Notes: a model not told the origin generated them from the sequence alone. A stretch of 64,000 nucleotides of DNA from Pseudomonas gregormendelii (GCF_017114825.1 NZ_JADEVO010000005.1:62001-126000), one strand, 5' to 3'. Positions 11,143 to 23,958 are shown, numbered from the stretch's first letter. Made by a program: numbers and translations.

Positions 11143-11240
11143 GGCCTGAGATTACGACGAGAAGCCGCAAAGAGCCAGAAACTGCATGGAGAAGCTCTAT
11201 CTCCGTGGATTAGCGCACAGAAAAAGGGCGTTAAAAGCAA

Positions 11241-11322
11241 AAGATCGCAGCCTTCGGCAGCTCCTGCACCGGGTTTGTTTATTCCCGGTAGGAGCTGCCG
11301 AAGGCTGCGATCTTTTGATCTT
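11241..11322. repeat. Class B REP inverted pair
   Basis: AAGATCGCAGCCTTCGGCAG and its inverted copy ending CTGCGATCTTTTGATC, downstream of metF. This family differs in sequence from the GTGGGAGCGGGC class. Confidence 0.9.
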
Positions 11323-11331
11323 GCTCTTTGC

Positions 11332-12177
11332 TTAGCGCGGCAACTTCAAATTGTTCCACACCGCCAGACTCGGCTCGGCCTGGTTCAACGTATAGAAGTG
11401 CAACCCTGGCGCGCCACCCTGCAGCAGACGCTCGCACATCTCGGTGATGACTTGCTCACCGAAGCCCTGAATGCTGCGGGTGTCGTCGCCGTAGGCTTCC
11501 AGCTGCTTGCGGATCCAGCGCGGAATTTCCGCACCGCAGGCATCAGAGAAGCGTGCCAGCTTGCTGTAGTTGGTGATTGGCATGATGCCCGGCACGATCG
11601 GGATGTTAACGCCCAATGCCCGCACCCGCTCGACGAAGTAGAAGTAGCTGTCGGCGTTGAAGAAGTACTGGGTGATCGCGCTATCGGCGCCGGCGTTGGC
11701 TTTGCGCACGAAGTTGGCGAGATCGTCTTCGAAATTTCGCGCTTGCGGGTGCATTTCCGGATAAGCGGCGACTTCGATGTGGAAATGATCGCCGGTCTCT
11801 TCACGAATGAATTCCACCAGGTCATTGGCGTGACGCAATTCGCCGCTGGCCATGCCCATTCCCGAGGGCAGGTCGCCGCGCAAGGCGACGATACGGGTAA
11901 TGCCAGCCGCTTTGTACTGAGTCAACAGGCCGCGCAGATCGTCCTTGCTGTCACCCACGCAGGACAAATGCGGGGCGGCAGGGACTTTGACTTCGCTTTC
12001 GAGCTGCAACACGGTGTTGATCGTGCGATCACGGGTTGAGCCACCTGCGCCGTAGGTGCAGGAGAAGAAATCAGGGTTGTAGGTAGCCAGCTGGCGGGCA
12101 GTGGCGAGCAGCTTTTCATGCCCAGCGTCGGTCTTCGTAGGGAAGAACTCGAAGCTGTAGCGACGGTCTTGGGACAT
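11332..12177 (-). CDS. metF: Methylenetetrahydrofolate reductase
   Basis: 281 residues, the usual bacterial MetF length. It reduces 5,10-methylene-THF to 5-methyl-THF, the methyl donor for methionine synthesis, using FAD. YSFEFFPTKTDAG holds the catalytic Glu; CTYGAGGSTRDRT and VALRGDLPSG are family blocks. I chose the ATG at 12177 (MSQDRRYSF). It lies 179 bases downstream of ahcY on the same strand, with a REPIN between, so it is probably read from the riboswitch-controlled ahcY transcript. Confidence 0.96.
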   Translation of the reverse strand: MSQDRRYSFEFFPTKTDAGHEKLLATARQLATYNPDFFSCTYGAGGSTRDRTINTVLQLESEVKVPAAPHLSCVGDSKDDLRGLLTQYKAAGITRIVALRGDLPSGMGMASGELRHANDLVEFIREETGDHFHIEVAAYPEMHPQARNFEDDLANFVRKANAGADSAITQYFFNADSYFYFVERVRALGVNIPIVPGIMPITNYSKLARFSDACGAEIPRWIRKQLEAYGDDTRSIQGFGEQVITEMCERLLQGGAPGLHFYTLNQAEPSLAVWNNLKLPR

Positions 12178-12222
12178 GGTCATATCCTTGGAAACGCGTA
12201 AGCCTGGAAGGCACCGTGCACC

Positions 12223-12312
12223 CTGTGGGAGCAAAGCTTGCTCGCGATAGAGACGCTGCGGTCTTCAGTCAGACCATGGCGACGCCATCGCGAGCAAGCT
12301 TTGCTCCCACAG
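12223..12312. repeat. REPIN, class A, inward pair, between ahcY and metF
   Basis: CCTGTGGGAGCAAAGCTTGC and its inverted copy. It sits inside the probable ahcY-metF transcription unit. Confidence 0.9.
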
Positions 12313-12356
12313 GCCTGCATTAAACCGCTCCCCATGGGAGAGCGGAGCAGGACCGA

Positions 12357-14089
<1,733 letters not shown>

Positions 14090-14482
14090 ATGAATTTCCA
14101 CACCCGCAAATGGGTAAAACCCGAAGACCTCAACCCCAACGGCACGCTGTTCGGCGGCAGCCTGTTGCGCTGGATCGACGAAGAGGCGGCCATTTACGCC
14201 ATTGTCCAGCTGGGCAACCAGCGCGTGGTCACCAAGTACATTTCGGAAATCAACTTCGTCAGTGCCTCGCGCCAGGGTGACATCATTGAATTGGGCATTA
14301 CCGCCACCGAGTTTGGCCGCACGTCCATCAGCCTGACCTGCGAAGTGCGCAACAAGATTACGCGCAAGAGCATCCTGACGGTGGAGAAAATGGTGTTCGT
14401 GAACCTCGGCGAAGACGGCTTGCCTGCGCCGCACGGCCGGACCGAAATCAAATACGTCAAAGATCAGTTCCAGGACGAGTAA
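14090..14482 (+). CDS. Acyl-CoA thioesterase, YciA-like hotdog protein
   Basis: 130 residues. The hotdog-fold acyl-CoA thioesterase pattern is clear: NPNGTLFGGSLLRWIDEEAA near residues 15-34, with the catalytic acidic residue in the helix, then FVSASRQGDIIELG. Family members hydrolyse acyl-CoA in the cytoplasm, often with broad chain-length range. I chose the ATG at 14090 because AGGAG sits five bases upstream; an in-frame GTG at 14084 overlaps that site. It is a single gene. Confidence 0.88.
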   Translation: MNFHTRKWVKPEDLNPNGTLFGGSLLRWIDEEAAIYAIVQLGNQRVVTKYISEINFVSASRQGDIIELGITATEFGRTSISLTCEVRNKITRKSILTVEKMVFVNLGEDGLPAPHGRTEIKYVKDQFQDE

Positions 14483-14490
14483 CACGAGTT

Positions 14491-14642
14491 CGTGGGAGCC
14501 GGCTTGCCGGCGATGGCGTCGCTAGCATCACCGGAAAAATCCGAGTTCATCTCGGTTCCTGGTGTCGCTAATGACCCCATCGCGGGCAAGCCTTGCTCCC
14601 ACAGATTGATGCTCCCACAGGCTCCACACATGGCTCCCACAG
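14491..14642. repeat. Degenerate REP cluster
   Basis: CGTGGGAGCCGGCTTGCCGG starts an inward pair with ATCGCGGGCAAGCCTTGCTC. Two further truncated GCTCCCACAG pieces follow at about 14611 and 14633. The stem of the first arm (GCCGGC) differs from that of the second, so the pair is partly decayed. Confidence 0.8.
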
Positions 14643-14743
14643 GCCGCACTACCACAGGACTGATGTTTCGTTAGTGTGAGCAGTGAACAGCTCCGAACCG
14701 CGCCTGTCGTACGTACATCTCACGCCACCGGTTCCGGAGCACT

Positions 14744-15625
14744 ATGGACACGCAAAAAGACGGCAAGACCCCGAACCTTTCGGCCCAGGAAAAACACGAC
14801 GTCGACAAAAGCCAGCCGCCGCGCGCTGCCGTGCTGCATGAAATCATCCGCACCCAGGGTGATCAGGAGCTGGAACGCAGCGTCGCCGCCCTTTGGTGGT
14901 CCGCCCTCGCGGCCGGCCTGACCATGGGCTTGTCCCTCATGGCCATGGGCTTGCTCAACTCTCGCCTGCCGGACGCAGAAGGGTTCAAGGTAATCGCCAG
15001 CTTCGGTTACTGCGCCGGCTTCCTCGCGGTGATCCTTGCCCGTCAGCAATTGTTTACCGAAAACACCCTGACGGCAGTGCTGCCGGTCATGACCAAGCCG
15101 ACCCTTAACAATTTCGGGCGGCTGCTGCGGCTGTGGACGGTGGTGCTGGTGGGCAACCTGTGCGGTACCTTGCTGGTGGCTTATGTGATGCTCCACCTGC
15201 CGATTTTCGACACCAAGACCGACATGGCCTTTCTCGACATCGGGCGCAAGGTGATGGAGAACGACGCGAGCAAGATGTTCGCCAAGGGCATCGTCTCGGG
15301 CTGGATGATCGCCACTATGGTCTGGATGATCCCTTCCATGGAAAGCGCGAAGATGTGGATCATCATTCTGATCACCTACCTGATGGCGCTGGGGGATTTC
15401 ACCCACATCGTGGTCGGCTCGGCCGAGGTGTCGTACCTGGTGTTTGCCGGCGAGTTGTCGTGGAGTGATTTCTGGCTGGTGTTTGCCGGGCCGACGCTGG
15501 CGGGGAATATCATCGGAGGCAGCTTCATTTTTGCGCTGCTGAGCCATGCACAGATTCGCAGCGAAAGCGGGCCGCCCAAGGAGGATGCGGATCAGCAGCC
15601 TGATCCGCAAAAGCTCAAGAAGTAA
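14744..15625 (+). CDS. Formate/nitrite transporter family protein (YfdC-like)
   Basis: 293 residues. A hydrophilic N-terminal 45 residues precede six hydrophobic segments of the FNT channel fold (ALWWSALAAGLTMGLSLMAMG, GYCAGFLAVILARQQLFTENTLTAVLPV, and so on). The subfamily resembles E. coli YfdC rather than FocA or NirC, so the transported anion is uncertain. The stop codon at 15623-15625 abuts the stop of the convergent antiporter gene with no bases between. Confidence 0.88.
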   Translation: MDTQKDGKTPNLSAQEKHDVDKSQPPRAAVLHEIIRTQGDQELERSVAALWWSALAAGLTMGLSLMAMGLLNSRLPDAEGFKVIASFGYCAGFLAVILARQQLFTENTLTAVLPVMTKPTLNNFGRLLRLWTVVLVGNLCGTLLVAYVMLHLPIFDTKTDMAFLDIGRKVMENDASKMFAKGIVSGWMIATMVWMIPSMESAKMWIIILITYLMALGDFTHIVVGSAEVSYLVFAGELSWSDFWLVFAGPTLAGNIIGGSFIFALLSHAQIRSESGPPKEDADQQPDPQKLKK

Positions 15626-16891
15626 TCAGTGATGACCCGCCTGTGCCGCTGGCGCAGGCTCATCACGGGTGACGTGCTTGACCAGTTTGCCGATGCTCAG
15701 GCCCTGCAGCAGGATCGACGACAGCACCACAATGTAGGTAATGCTCAGCAACAGGTCGCGCTCCGGCCCCAGCGGAAGCGCCAGCGCCAAGGCTACCGAA
15801 ACACCTCCACGCAGCCCGCCCCAGGTCAGAATCCTGATTGTCCCGCGCGGGACTGTGCGCCAGCGACGCAGCAGCAGGATGGCCGGCGCCACGGTCAGCA
15901 GGCGTGACAGCAAGATTGCCACGGCCAGCAAACTGGCTGCCAGCACGTGCAGCCAGTTGAATGGCAGCAGCAATAGCTCCATGCCGATCAGGGCAAACAG
16001 CAGGGCGTTGAGCATGTCGTCGAGCAGCTCCCAAAAACCGTCCAGGTACTTGCGGGTCATGTCGTTCATCGCCAGGTTGCGGCCCAGGTTGCCGATGATC
16101 AGGCCGGCAACCACCATCGCGATCGGCGCGGACACGTGCAACTCCGAGGCCATCGCCGAACCACCGATCACCAGCGCCAACGTCAGCATCACTTCGATCT
16201 GATGCTGCTCGATGCTCTTGATCATCAGGTACACCAGATAACCGATCAGCGCGCCAAACAGCACGCCGCCAACAGCTTCATGCACGAACAGCATGGCGGT
16301 TGCGCCGACGGTTGGCGTCTCACCCAGTTGCGCGATACCCAACAGTACGGTGAACACCACCACCGCCGTGCCGTCGTTGAATAGCGACTCGCCGACGATT
16401 GTGGTTTTCAGCGGCTTGGAGGCGTTGGCCGTCCGTAATACGCCGAGCACCGCGATTGGATCTGTCGGCGAAATCAGCGCGCCGAACAGCAGGCAGTACA
16501 GGAAGCTCACGTGCCAGCCGAACAGGGCAAAGATGTAATAGGCCAGGCTACCGATCACGGCGGTGGCGATCAGGACGCCGAAAGTCGCGAGCAGGCCAAT
16601 GGGCCAGCGATAGCTGCGCAGGTCATTGAGATTGACGTGCAGGGCGCCGGCAAACAGCAGGAATGACAGCATCCAGTTCATCAGCAGATCGCCGAAGTCG
16701 ATCTGTCCGATCAGTTGTTGAATGCGATCTTCAAGACCGGGATAACCCAGGAAGCTCAGTCCTTGCAGGAGCAGGGAAAACAGCAGGGCAGTGACCATGA
16801 CGCCGATGGTGGGTGGCAGGCCGATAAAGCGGAAATTGACGTAGGTGAGCAGCGAGGTAAGGCAGATAAATGCAGCGACAAGCTCAAGCAT
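15626..16891 (-). CDS. Na+/H+ antiporter, CPA1 family
   Basis: 421 residues with about 12 hydrophobic segments. Family landmarks are GALISPTDPIAVLGVLR, with the conserved Asp of the ion site, FNDGTAVVVFTVLLG, and a GLRGGVSVALALALP block. It exchanges cytoplasmic Na+ or K+ for protons across the inner membrane, for pH and salt tolerance. I chose the ATG at 16891 (MLELVAAF). The short C-terminus lacks a long cytoplasmic regulatory domain. Confidence 0.9.
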   Translation of the reverse strand: MLELVAAFICLTSLLTYVNFRFIGLPPTIGVMVTALLFSLLLQGLSFLGYPGLEDRIQQLIGQIDFGDLLMNWMLSFLLFAGALHVNLNDLRSYRWPIGLLATFGVLIATAVIGSLAYYIFALFGWHVSFLYCLLFGALISPTDPIAVLGVLRTANASKPLKTTIVGESLFNDGTAVVVFTVLLGIAQLGETPTVGATAMLFVHEAVGGVLFGALIGYLVYLMIKSIEQHQIEVMLTLALVIGGSAMASELHVSAPIAMVVAGLIIGNLGRNLAMNDMTRKYLDGFWELLDDMLNALLFALIGMELLLLPFNWLHVLAASLLAVAILLSRLLTVAPAILLLRRWRTVPRGTIRILTWGGLRGGVSVALALALPLGPERDLLLSITYIVVLSSILLQGLSIGKLVKHVTRDEPAPAAQAGHH

Positions 16892-16997
16892 TCGGGGTCC
16901 TTTGGCAGGTGGTGGAAAGACTGTTAAAAGCAAAGCGTGATCGATTATCGCCTGGATGGCGGGCTTGGGTTCTACGTTCGCCTGGAGACTTCATACG

Positions 16998-18167
16998 TCA
17001 GTCGGTGATGCCGGCCAGCGGTGCTTCACGTCGTTGCCGGTAGATGAAGTACAACGCCGTCACCACGGTCAGGCCGCTGACCAGCGCGCCGGTCCAGGGC
17101 AGGTCGGCGAGGTCGGCGCCGCTGGCGACTACCAGCCCGCCGATCCAGGCGCCGGCGGCGTTGCCCAGGTTGAATGCGCTCTGGTTCAGGGTCGAGCCCA
17201 GGTTCGGTGCCTCATGGGCCTGGTCGATGATCAGCAGTTGCAGGATTGGGCACAGCGCGAAAGCAAAAATTCCCCACAGCACCAGCGTGATGGCTGCCGG
17301 GATGACCGAGTGGCTGGTCTGCGTGAAAGCTGCAAGCACCACCACTACCGCCAGTGCCATGCCCACCAATGACGGCAGCAGGCGGCTGTCCGCCAGCCGG
17401 CCGCCGAGCATGCTACCTGCCGTGAGGCCTACGCCAAACAACAGCAGCATGATGGTCACGCCATGGGGGCTGACGCCAGTGATGTCCTGCAGGATCGGCG
17501 CAATGTAGGTGAACACACTGAACAGGCTGGTCGACGCCAGCACGCTCATGCCCAGCGCCATCAACACATTGGCCTTGCCCAGCACCTTGAACTCGCTGGC
17601 AAGGTTGGCCTTGTCCATGGCGATGTCCTTAGGCAGCCACGCCCACTGGGCGATGGCCGCAATCACGCCAATCACCGAGACGGCCCAGAACGTCGAGCGC
17701 CAGCCGGCGTATTGTCCGAGGGCGGTGCCCAGTGGTACGCCCAACACATTGGCCAGTGTCAGGCCGGTAAACATCATGGCAATCGCCTGGGCACGTTTGT
17801 TCGGTGCTACCAGGCCGGCGGCCACCACCGAACCAATGCCGAAAAACGCCCCGTGGCACAGGGCGGTGACCACGCGAGCGGCCATCAGCGTCGCGTAGTT
17901 CGGCGCCAGGGCACACAGAATGTTGCCGAGAATGAACATCAGCGTCATGCCCAGCAGCGTCGCCTTGCGCGGCATGTTGGCGGTGCCGATCGCGAGGATC
18001 GGCGCGCCGAACACCACACCCAGGGCGTACCCGGTGATCAGCAGGCCGGCGTGGGGGATGCTTACCGCAAGGTCGCGGGCGACGTCGGGCAGCAGCCCCA
18101 TGATGACGAATTCAGTGGTGCCGATGCCGAATGCGGCAACAGCGAGGGCGAATAACGCGAGTGGCAT
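16998..18167 (-). CDS. MFS transporter, AraJ/YdhP-like efflux family
   Basis: 389 residues, 12 hydrophobic segments. GIGTTEFVIMGLLPDVARDL in the first loop and helix, and ARVVTALCHGAFFGIGSVVAA, are typical of DHA1 proteins annotated as arabinose efflux permease/YdhP. The substrate is unknown. I chose the ATG at 18167 (MPLALFALAVAAFG); upstream open sequence lacks membrane character. It diverges from an EamA gene about 300 bases away. Confidence 0.88.
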   Translation of the reverse strand: MPLALFALAVAAFGIGTTEFVIMGLLPDVARDLAVSIPHAGLLITGYALGVVFGAPILAIGTANMPRKATLLGMTLMFILGNILCALAPNYATLMAARVVTALCHGAFFGIGSVVAAGLVAPNKRAQAIAMMFTGLTLANVLGVPLGTALGQYAGWRSTFWAVSVIGVIAAIAQWAWLPKDIAMDKANLASEFKVLGKANVLMALGMSVLASTSLFSVFTYIAPILQDITGVSPHGVTIMLLLFGVGLTAGSMLGGRLADSRLLPSLVGMALAVVVVLAAFTQTSHSVIPAAITLVLWGIFAFALCPILQLLIIDQAHEAPNLGSTLNQSAFNLGNAAGAWIGGLVVASGADLADLPWTGALVSGLTVVTALYFIYRQRREAPLAGITD

Positions 18168-18475
18168 GCGCAAGTTCTCTGTCGGTAGTCTTGACGCTGT
18201 AATCAGGCATACGCATGCCAGAGACCGCTCTGGAACAGAGCGGGTCGCGGGCAAAAATTATTGGAATTGGTCTGTGCGCAACTGAGTGCGGCGTGGTCGC
18301 TTGCAGTATAAACAGCTGCTGACATATGGCGAATCAATTCTCCCGTTTCCCTTAGGAGCGAGCTTGCTCGCAAAAAAACGTGATGGCGATGCGTTAATCC
18401 AGAAGGCGCGCGTTATCGTTGACGTCCATCGCGATCGAGCTCCTACAGGGGAGTGGGTCACAAAAGGAGCATGCC
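18168..18475. other. Divergent intergenic region with decayed REPIN
   Basis: The 308-base gap between the MFS gene and the EamA gene contains the degenerate REPIN at 18353-18449, ending just before the EamA ribosome site. The rest should hold both promoters; no gene is seen. Confidence 0.55.
18353..18449. repeat. Degenerate REPIN, GTAGGAG type
   Basis: TTAGGAGCGAGCTTGCTCGC is paired with an altered partner ending GATCGAGCTCCTACAGG. Reading the opposite strand, its spacer contains GTCAACGATAACGC, also found in the REPINs at 31575 and 45167. Confidence 0.75.
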
Positions 18476-19309
18476 GTGCTTGCAACGGCTTTGGTGTTAG
18501 TGGCGGCGCTGTTGCACGCGGCGTGGAATACCTTGATCAAATTCAGCGCCGAACGGCTGCTGGTAGTTGCCTGCATGGACAGCGTGGCCCTGTTGTTCGT
18601 GGCCGTCATGTTGCCTTTCGTGGAGTGGCCGCCGCAGGAGATCTGGCCATGGATTCTTGCGTCGGCGGCCTTCGAGTTGCTTTATCGTTATCTGCTGATC
18701 CAGGCTTACAGGGTCGGTGACCTCGGGCTGGTGTATCCACTGATGCGCGGATTGTCGCCGTTGGTGGTGCTGGCGCTGACACTGATTTTCGCCGCAGAGG
18801 TACTGACCCATCAGCAGATCTTCGGCATCTTGCTGATCCCGCTCGGCATGCTGTGCCTGCTGTGGCAAGGCGGAGGCGGGGCGCGGCTGCCGTGGTCGAT
18901 GTTGCCGGTGGTGGCGTTGATCGGCCTGTGTATTGGCTGCTACACCTTCATCGACGGCCAGGCTTTGCGGCGCTGGTCACATCCACTGGATTACCTGGTG
19001 TGGGTGACGCTGATCAGCGCCTGGCCTTTTCCATTGCTGGCACTGGTGCGCAAGCGACCGGCGTTCATGCTGTTCTGGCGCGAACAATGGCGGCTGGGAT
19101 TGGCAGTCGGATTCTGCGTGTTGTTCAGCTACGCTCTGGTGCTGTGGGCCATGCAGCTGGGCTCGATTGCCGAAGCGGCGGCGTTGCGCGAGATCAGTGT
19201 GATCCTGGTGGTGCTGTTCGGCATGCGCTACCTGAAAGAACCTTTCGGCCGGCCGCGGCTCTTAGCCTGTGGGCTGGTACTGATCGGCATGCTGGTGATG
19301 AAGTTTTAA
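18476..19309 (+). CDS. EamA/DMT family transporter
   Basis: 277 residues, ten hydrophobic segments in two homologous EamA halves (AALLHAAWNTLIKFSAERLL in the first; CVLFSYALVLWAMQLGSIAEAAALREISV in the second). Drug/metabolite exporters of this type act in the inner membrane; the substrate is unknown. I chose a GTG start at 18476 because AAAAGGAG lies seven bases upstream and the product then begins with its first membrane helix. The longer open frame from 18419 adds REP-derived sequence. Confidence 0.87.
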   Translation: MLATALVLVAALLHAAWNTLIKFSAERLLVVACMDSVALLFVAVMLPFVEWPPQEIWPWILASAAFELLYRYLLIQAYRVGDLGLVYPLMRGLSPLVVLALTLIFAAEVLTHQQIFGILLIPLGMLCLLWQGGGGARLPWSMLPVVALIGLCIGCYTFIDGQALRRWSHPLDYLVWVTLISAWPFPLLALVRKRPAFMLFWREQWRLGLAVGFCVLFSYALVLWAMQLGSIAEAAALREISVILVVLFGMRYLKEPFGRPRLLACGLVLIGMLVMKF

Positions 19310-19348
19310 CGCTGATAACAATTCTGGAACTTGAAAAGGGACTGCTTT

Positions 19349-19732
19349 ATGACGGTTGCTCTGTGGTGCATCTTGATCGCGATATTTCTGCCCTACGTCT
19401 GCGTCGGCGTGGCCAAGATCAGTGGTGGGTACAGGTTGAAAGACAACCACGACCCTCGGGACTTTCTTGAATCGTTGAATGGGTTTGGTCGACGCGCGCA
19501 CGCGGCGCAACTGAACAGCTTCGAAGTGGCCCCAGCGTTTGCAGCTGCGGTGATCGTGGCGCACCTGGCCGGCAACGCGGAGCTGGTGACGATCAATGTG
19601 CTGTCGGTGTTGTTTATCACCAGCCGCTTGCTCTACATCATCTGCTACCTGGCAGATTGGGCGATCTTGCGGTCGTTGGTGTGGTTTGTTGGGATGGGCC
19701 TGATTATCAGTTTGTTTGTGGTGTCGGCGTAA
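19349..19732 (+). CDS. MAPEG family membrane protein
   Basis: 127 residues, four hydrophobic segments, with GFGRRAHAAQLNSFEVAPAFAAAV, the E-x-F-P/A region of MAPEG (membrane-associated eicosanoid/glutathione metabolism) proteins. Bacterial members may have glutathione-linked activity, but most are uncharacterised. I chose the ATG at 19349 (MTVALWCIL), preceded by AAAAGGG; it follows the EamA gene by 39 bases and may be cotranscribed. Its stop codon directly touches a class B repeat. Confidence 0.85.
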   Translation: MTVALWCILIAIFLPYVCVGVAKISGGYRLKDNHDPRDFLESLNGFGRRAHAAQLNSFEVAPAFAAAVIVAHLAGNAELVTINVLSVLFITSRLLYIICYLADWAILRSLVWFVGMGLIISLFVVSA

Positions 19733-19847
19733 GATCAAGAGATCGCAGCCTCGGAGCCCTCGACAGCTCCTACGCAGATCCCTGCAGGAGCTGTGTTGAA
19801 GGAGCTGTGTAGGAGCTGTCGAGTGCAACGAGGCTGCGATCTTTATC
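19733..19847. repeat. Class B REP pair, CGACAGCTCC variant
   Basis: AAGATCAAGAGATCGCAGCC ... CGACAGCTCC, then a central spacer with an extra GGAGCTGTG, then the inverted arm ending GAGGCTGCGATC. It starts at the base after the MAPEG stop codon. Confidence 0.82.
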
Positions 19848-19858
19848 TTTGTTCGCGC

Positions 19859-21031
19859 TCAGGGTTTGTCAGCCACCTGAGGCACCTGCGGCAACGCCGC
19901 GCCCTTGGGCCATAACATCCAGATCTGACCCTGCTGTTTCATATCCCCGGCCAACTGCCCGGCAGCTTCACCGGTGCCCCAGAACAGGTCCGCGCGTACT
20001 TCGCCGGCAATCGCTCCGCCAGTATCCTGTGCCGCTACCGGTCGAACCAGCGCCGTTCCGTCAGGTCGGGTGGTGGAAAGCCACAACAGGCTGCCCAGCG
20101 GGATCACCTTGCGATCAACCGCCGCACTGTAGCCGGCTGTGAGCGGTACGTTGAGCGACCCGCGAGGGCCTTCGTTGCTGTCCGGGTTGCGGGTGAAAAA
20201 CACGTAGCTCGGGTTGCTGCCAAGCAGTTCCGGTATGCGAGCCGGATTGGCCTTGGCCCAATCACTGATGGCGCCCATCGTCACATCTTCTTTTTTCAGC
20301 TCGCCCTGTTCCACCAGCCAGCGGCCGATCGGTCGATAGGGGTGGCCGTTTTGATCGGCGTAAGCAATGCGCAACTGACGGCCATCATCGAGCTGGATGC
20401 GACCCGAACCCTGGATCTGCAGGAATTGCAGATTCATCGGGTCGGTCAGCCAGGCCACGACGGGTGCCTTCACCCCTTTGGTTTCGATGGTGGCTGCATC
20501 GTCGTAGGGCTTGAGTACGCGACCTTCGAGCCTTCCGCGCAGGCGTTTGCCTTTGAGTTCCGGATAGATGCTGTCCAGCGAGACAATGATCATGTCCTCC
20601 GGCACGCCGTACACCGGAATACTCGCCACCGCGGTCTGAGTCAGGCTGCCAGGGTAGACCGGTTCGTAGTAACCGGTGATCAGGCCGTTGGGGTTGTCAT
20701 TGGCAGCGCGCAAGCCGTAGACGTCCAGGTGTTGCTTGAGGAATCCGCGGATTTCGTTGGCGGTTGCCGGGACGTTGGCGGAGGCCGCACAAGTGGCGCC
20801 CCAGACCGCGTCGGCCTTGAGTCGGTTACAGGCGCTGCGCCACGAACCGAAGCCGGCGATCAGGTCGTTGTCCGACACCGTTGGCAACGCTTCCCAGGTG
20901 GCGCTGGAGTAAGTCGCCAGCGCGTGGGTTTTGGGTGGGGCGTTTTCGCCCCCGGTGCAGCCGGCGAGCACGGCGACTATCGGGAGAGTCCAGGACAGGC
21001 GAGGGCGCCATGCCTTGATGCAGCTGATCAT
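19859..21031 (-). CDS. mltA: Membrane-bound lytic murein transglycosylase A
   Basis: 390 residues. A lipoprotein signal with lipobox VLAGC (Cys near residue 25) predicts an outer-membrane lipoprotein. The MltA barrel follows, with GLITGYYEPVYPGS, and at the C-terminus the 3D motif region AAQDTGGAIAGEVRADLFWG, which carries the catalytic Asp. It cleaves glycan strands of peptidoglycan to 1,6-anhydro ends. I chose the ATG at 21031 (MISCIKAW), which gives a proper lipoprotein signal. Confidence 0.95.
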   Translation of the reverse strand: MISCIKAWRPRLSWTLPIVAVLAGCTGGENAPPKTHALATYSSATWEALPTVSDNDLIAGFGSWRSACNRLKADAVWGATCAASANVPATANEIRGFLKQHLDVYGLRAANDNPNGLITGYYEPVYPGSLTQTAVASIPVYGVPEDMIIVSLDSIYPELKGKRLRGRLEGRVLKPYDDAATIETKGVKAPVVAWLTDPMNLQFLQIQGSGRIQLDDGRQLRIAYADQNGHPYRPIGRWLVEQGELKKEDVTMGAISDWAKANPARIPELLGSNPSYVFFTRNPDSNEGPRGSLNVPLTAGYSAAVDRKVIPLGSLLWLSTTRPDGTALVRPVAAQDTGGAIAGEVRADLFWGTGEAAGQLAGDMKQQGQIWMLWPKGAALPQVPQVADKP

Positions 21032-21158
21032 GGAGTAATTCCTTTGCTGGTTGCCTGAGTGCTCCATGCGCTCGAACAACCCATATTGATAATAGGGCTA
21101 TTGGTCTTTACGGATGACGCGAGGATACTGGCCGCCGTTCCCGTGACCTGAAGCCACC

Positions 21159-21608
21159 ATGACTCTTAAAAGACTTTCCGTTGTATTGCTGGCCTGCCTG
21201 ACGTTGACTGCTTGTGGCGGCGTCGACCCGAATTCGCCGCTGGGCCAGCGCAAGGCGATTTTCAAACAGATGCTCAAGACCGGTGAAGACCTGGGTGGCA
21301 TGTTGCGGGGTCGCATTCCATTCGATGGCGCGAAGTTCGCTGACGGTGCCGTGAAGCTCGATGCCTTGTCCCATGAGCCCTGGAAACATTTCCCGCAGGT
21401 GCGCGAAGAAGATCACACCAGCGCCAAGGATGATGTCTGGCAGAAACAGGCACGCTTCCAGGAAATGGCTCGCACGCTTGAAGCCGCCACCGGTGAATTG
21501 GTGGTTGCCAGCAAGGTTCAACCCTACAAGGCCAGCAATCTGGGGCCGGCGGTGCAGAAGGTCGAAGATGCCTGCAGTGCGTGCCATAAAGAATTTCGGG
21601 ATCATTGA
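21159..21608 (+). CDS. Cytochrome c' family lipoprotein
   Basis: 149 residues. The start MTLKRLSVVLLACLTLTAC gives a lipobox Cys near residue 19. One haem-binding CSACH lies near the C-terminus (DACSACHKEFRDH), the position typical of class II cytochromes c (c'), which are four-helix bundles. QRKAIFKQMLKTGEDLGGMLRG matches the first helix. It probably sits in the periplasm anchored to a membrane; the role is unknown. Convergent with the DUF1090 gene. Confidence 0.87.
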   Translation: MTLKRLSVVLLACLTLTACGGVDPNSPLGQRKAIFKQMLKTGEDLGGMLRGRIPFDGAKFADGAVKLDALSHEPWKHFPQVREEDHTSAKDDVWQKQARFQEMARTLEAATGELVVASKVQPYKASNLGPAVQKVEDACSACHKEFRDH

Positions 21609-21690
21609 TTTGCGGCGCTCTGGCTGACGATTCGACTTGCTCGCGAAGAGGCCAGTCAGAGCAACCGAAAGCTTCGGTCATTCTTTATAT

Positions 21691-22086
21691 TTATTTATCC
21701 AGCTCATCCAGCGCTTCCTGCAATTCCTTGCGGGACTCGGCGAGCTTGTCTTTGCGTTTGTTGATCTTCTCCGGGTCGCCTTTCTTCATGGCCTTGTCCA
21801 GGTCTGCCTGGCGCTTGCTGACTTCATGCTTGGCGTCCAGCACCTTGTTTTCCCGTTCTTTCTGCAGCGATGCGTCGGTGCAGTGGGTGGTGACTTCGCT
21901 CAGGGCTTTTTCCAGGCCGGCCTGTTGATCAGCATTACCGTGGGACTTGGCCAGTTCGATCTGGTTGATGATGCCCTGTTTCTTGGCCGCGCAACCGGTC
22001 AGGCCGGGAGCCTCTTCAGCGGCCATCAGTGGAGCGGCCATGACGCTGCAAAGCGTCAACAGGGCGAGTGGAGAAAGAAATTTCAT
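21691..22086 (-). CDS. Periplasmic DUF1090 family protein (YqjC-like)
   Basis: 131 residues with a signal peptide (MKFLSPLALLTLCSVMAAPLMA) followed by GCAAKKQGIINQIELAK and a charged, coiled-coil-prone C-terminal half (KQADLDKAMKKGDPEKINKR...). This matches the DUF1090/YqjC family of small periplasmic proteins of unknown function. It is a single gene between a cytochrome gene and ligB. Confidence 0.85.
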   Translation of the reverse strand: MKFLSPLALLTLCSVMAAPLMAAEEAPGLTGCAAKKQGIINQIELAKSHGNADQQAGLEKALSEVTTHCTDASLQKERENKVLDAKHEVSKRQADLDKAMKKGDPEKINKRKDKLAESRKELQEALDELDK

Positions 22087-22185
22087 AAAAGCTCCATGTG
22101 TAAAGGCAATCGTGTCGGTGTGACGACGGGCCGTTTGAGCCGGATCGGCACCTATGGGTTCCCGTATGCACGGTATTGCCGGCCG

Positions 22186-23868
<1,683 letters not shown>

Positions 23869-23958
23869 TCATTGGGGGTTGTTGAAGATTAGTCAGTATT
23901 GCCAGGCCCGGAGGGTGAGTGTTTTGCCTGGTATTTCCCGCGGTGAATGGGCCGGCCC

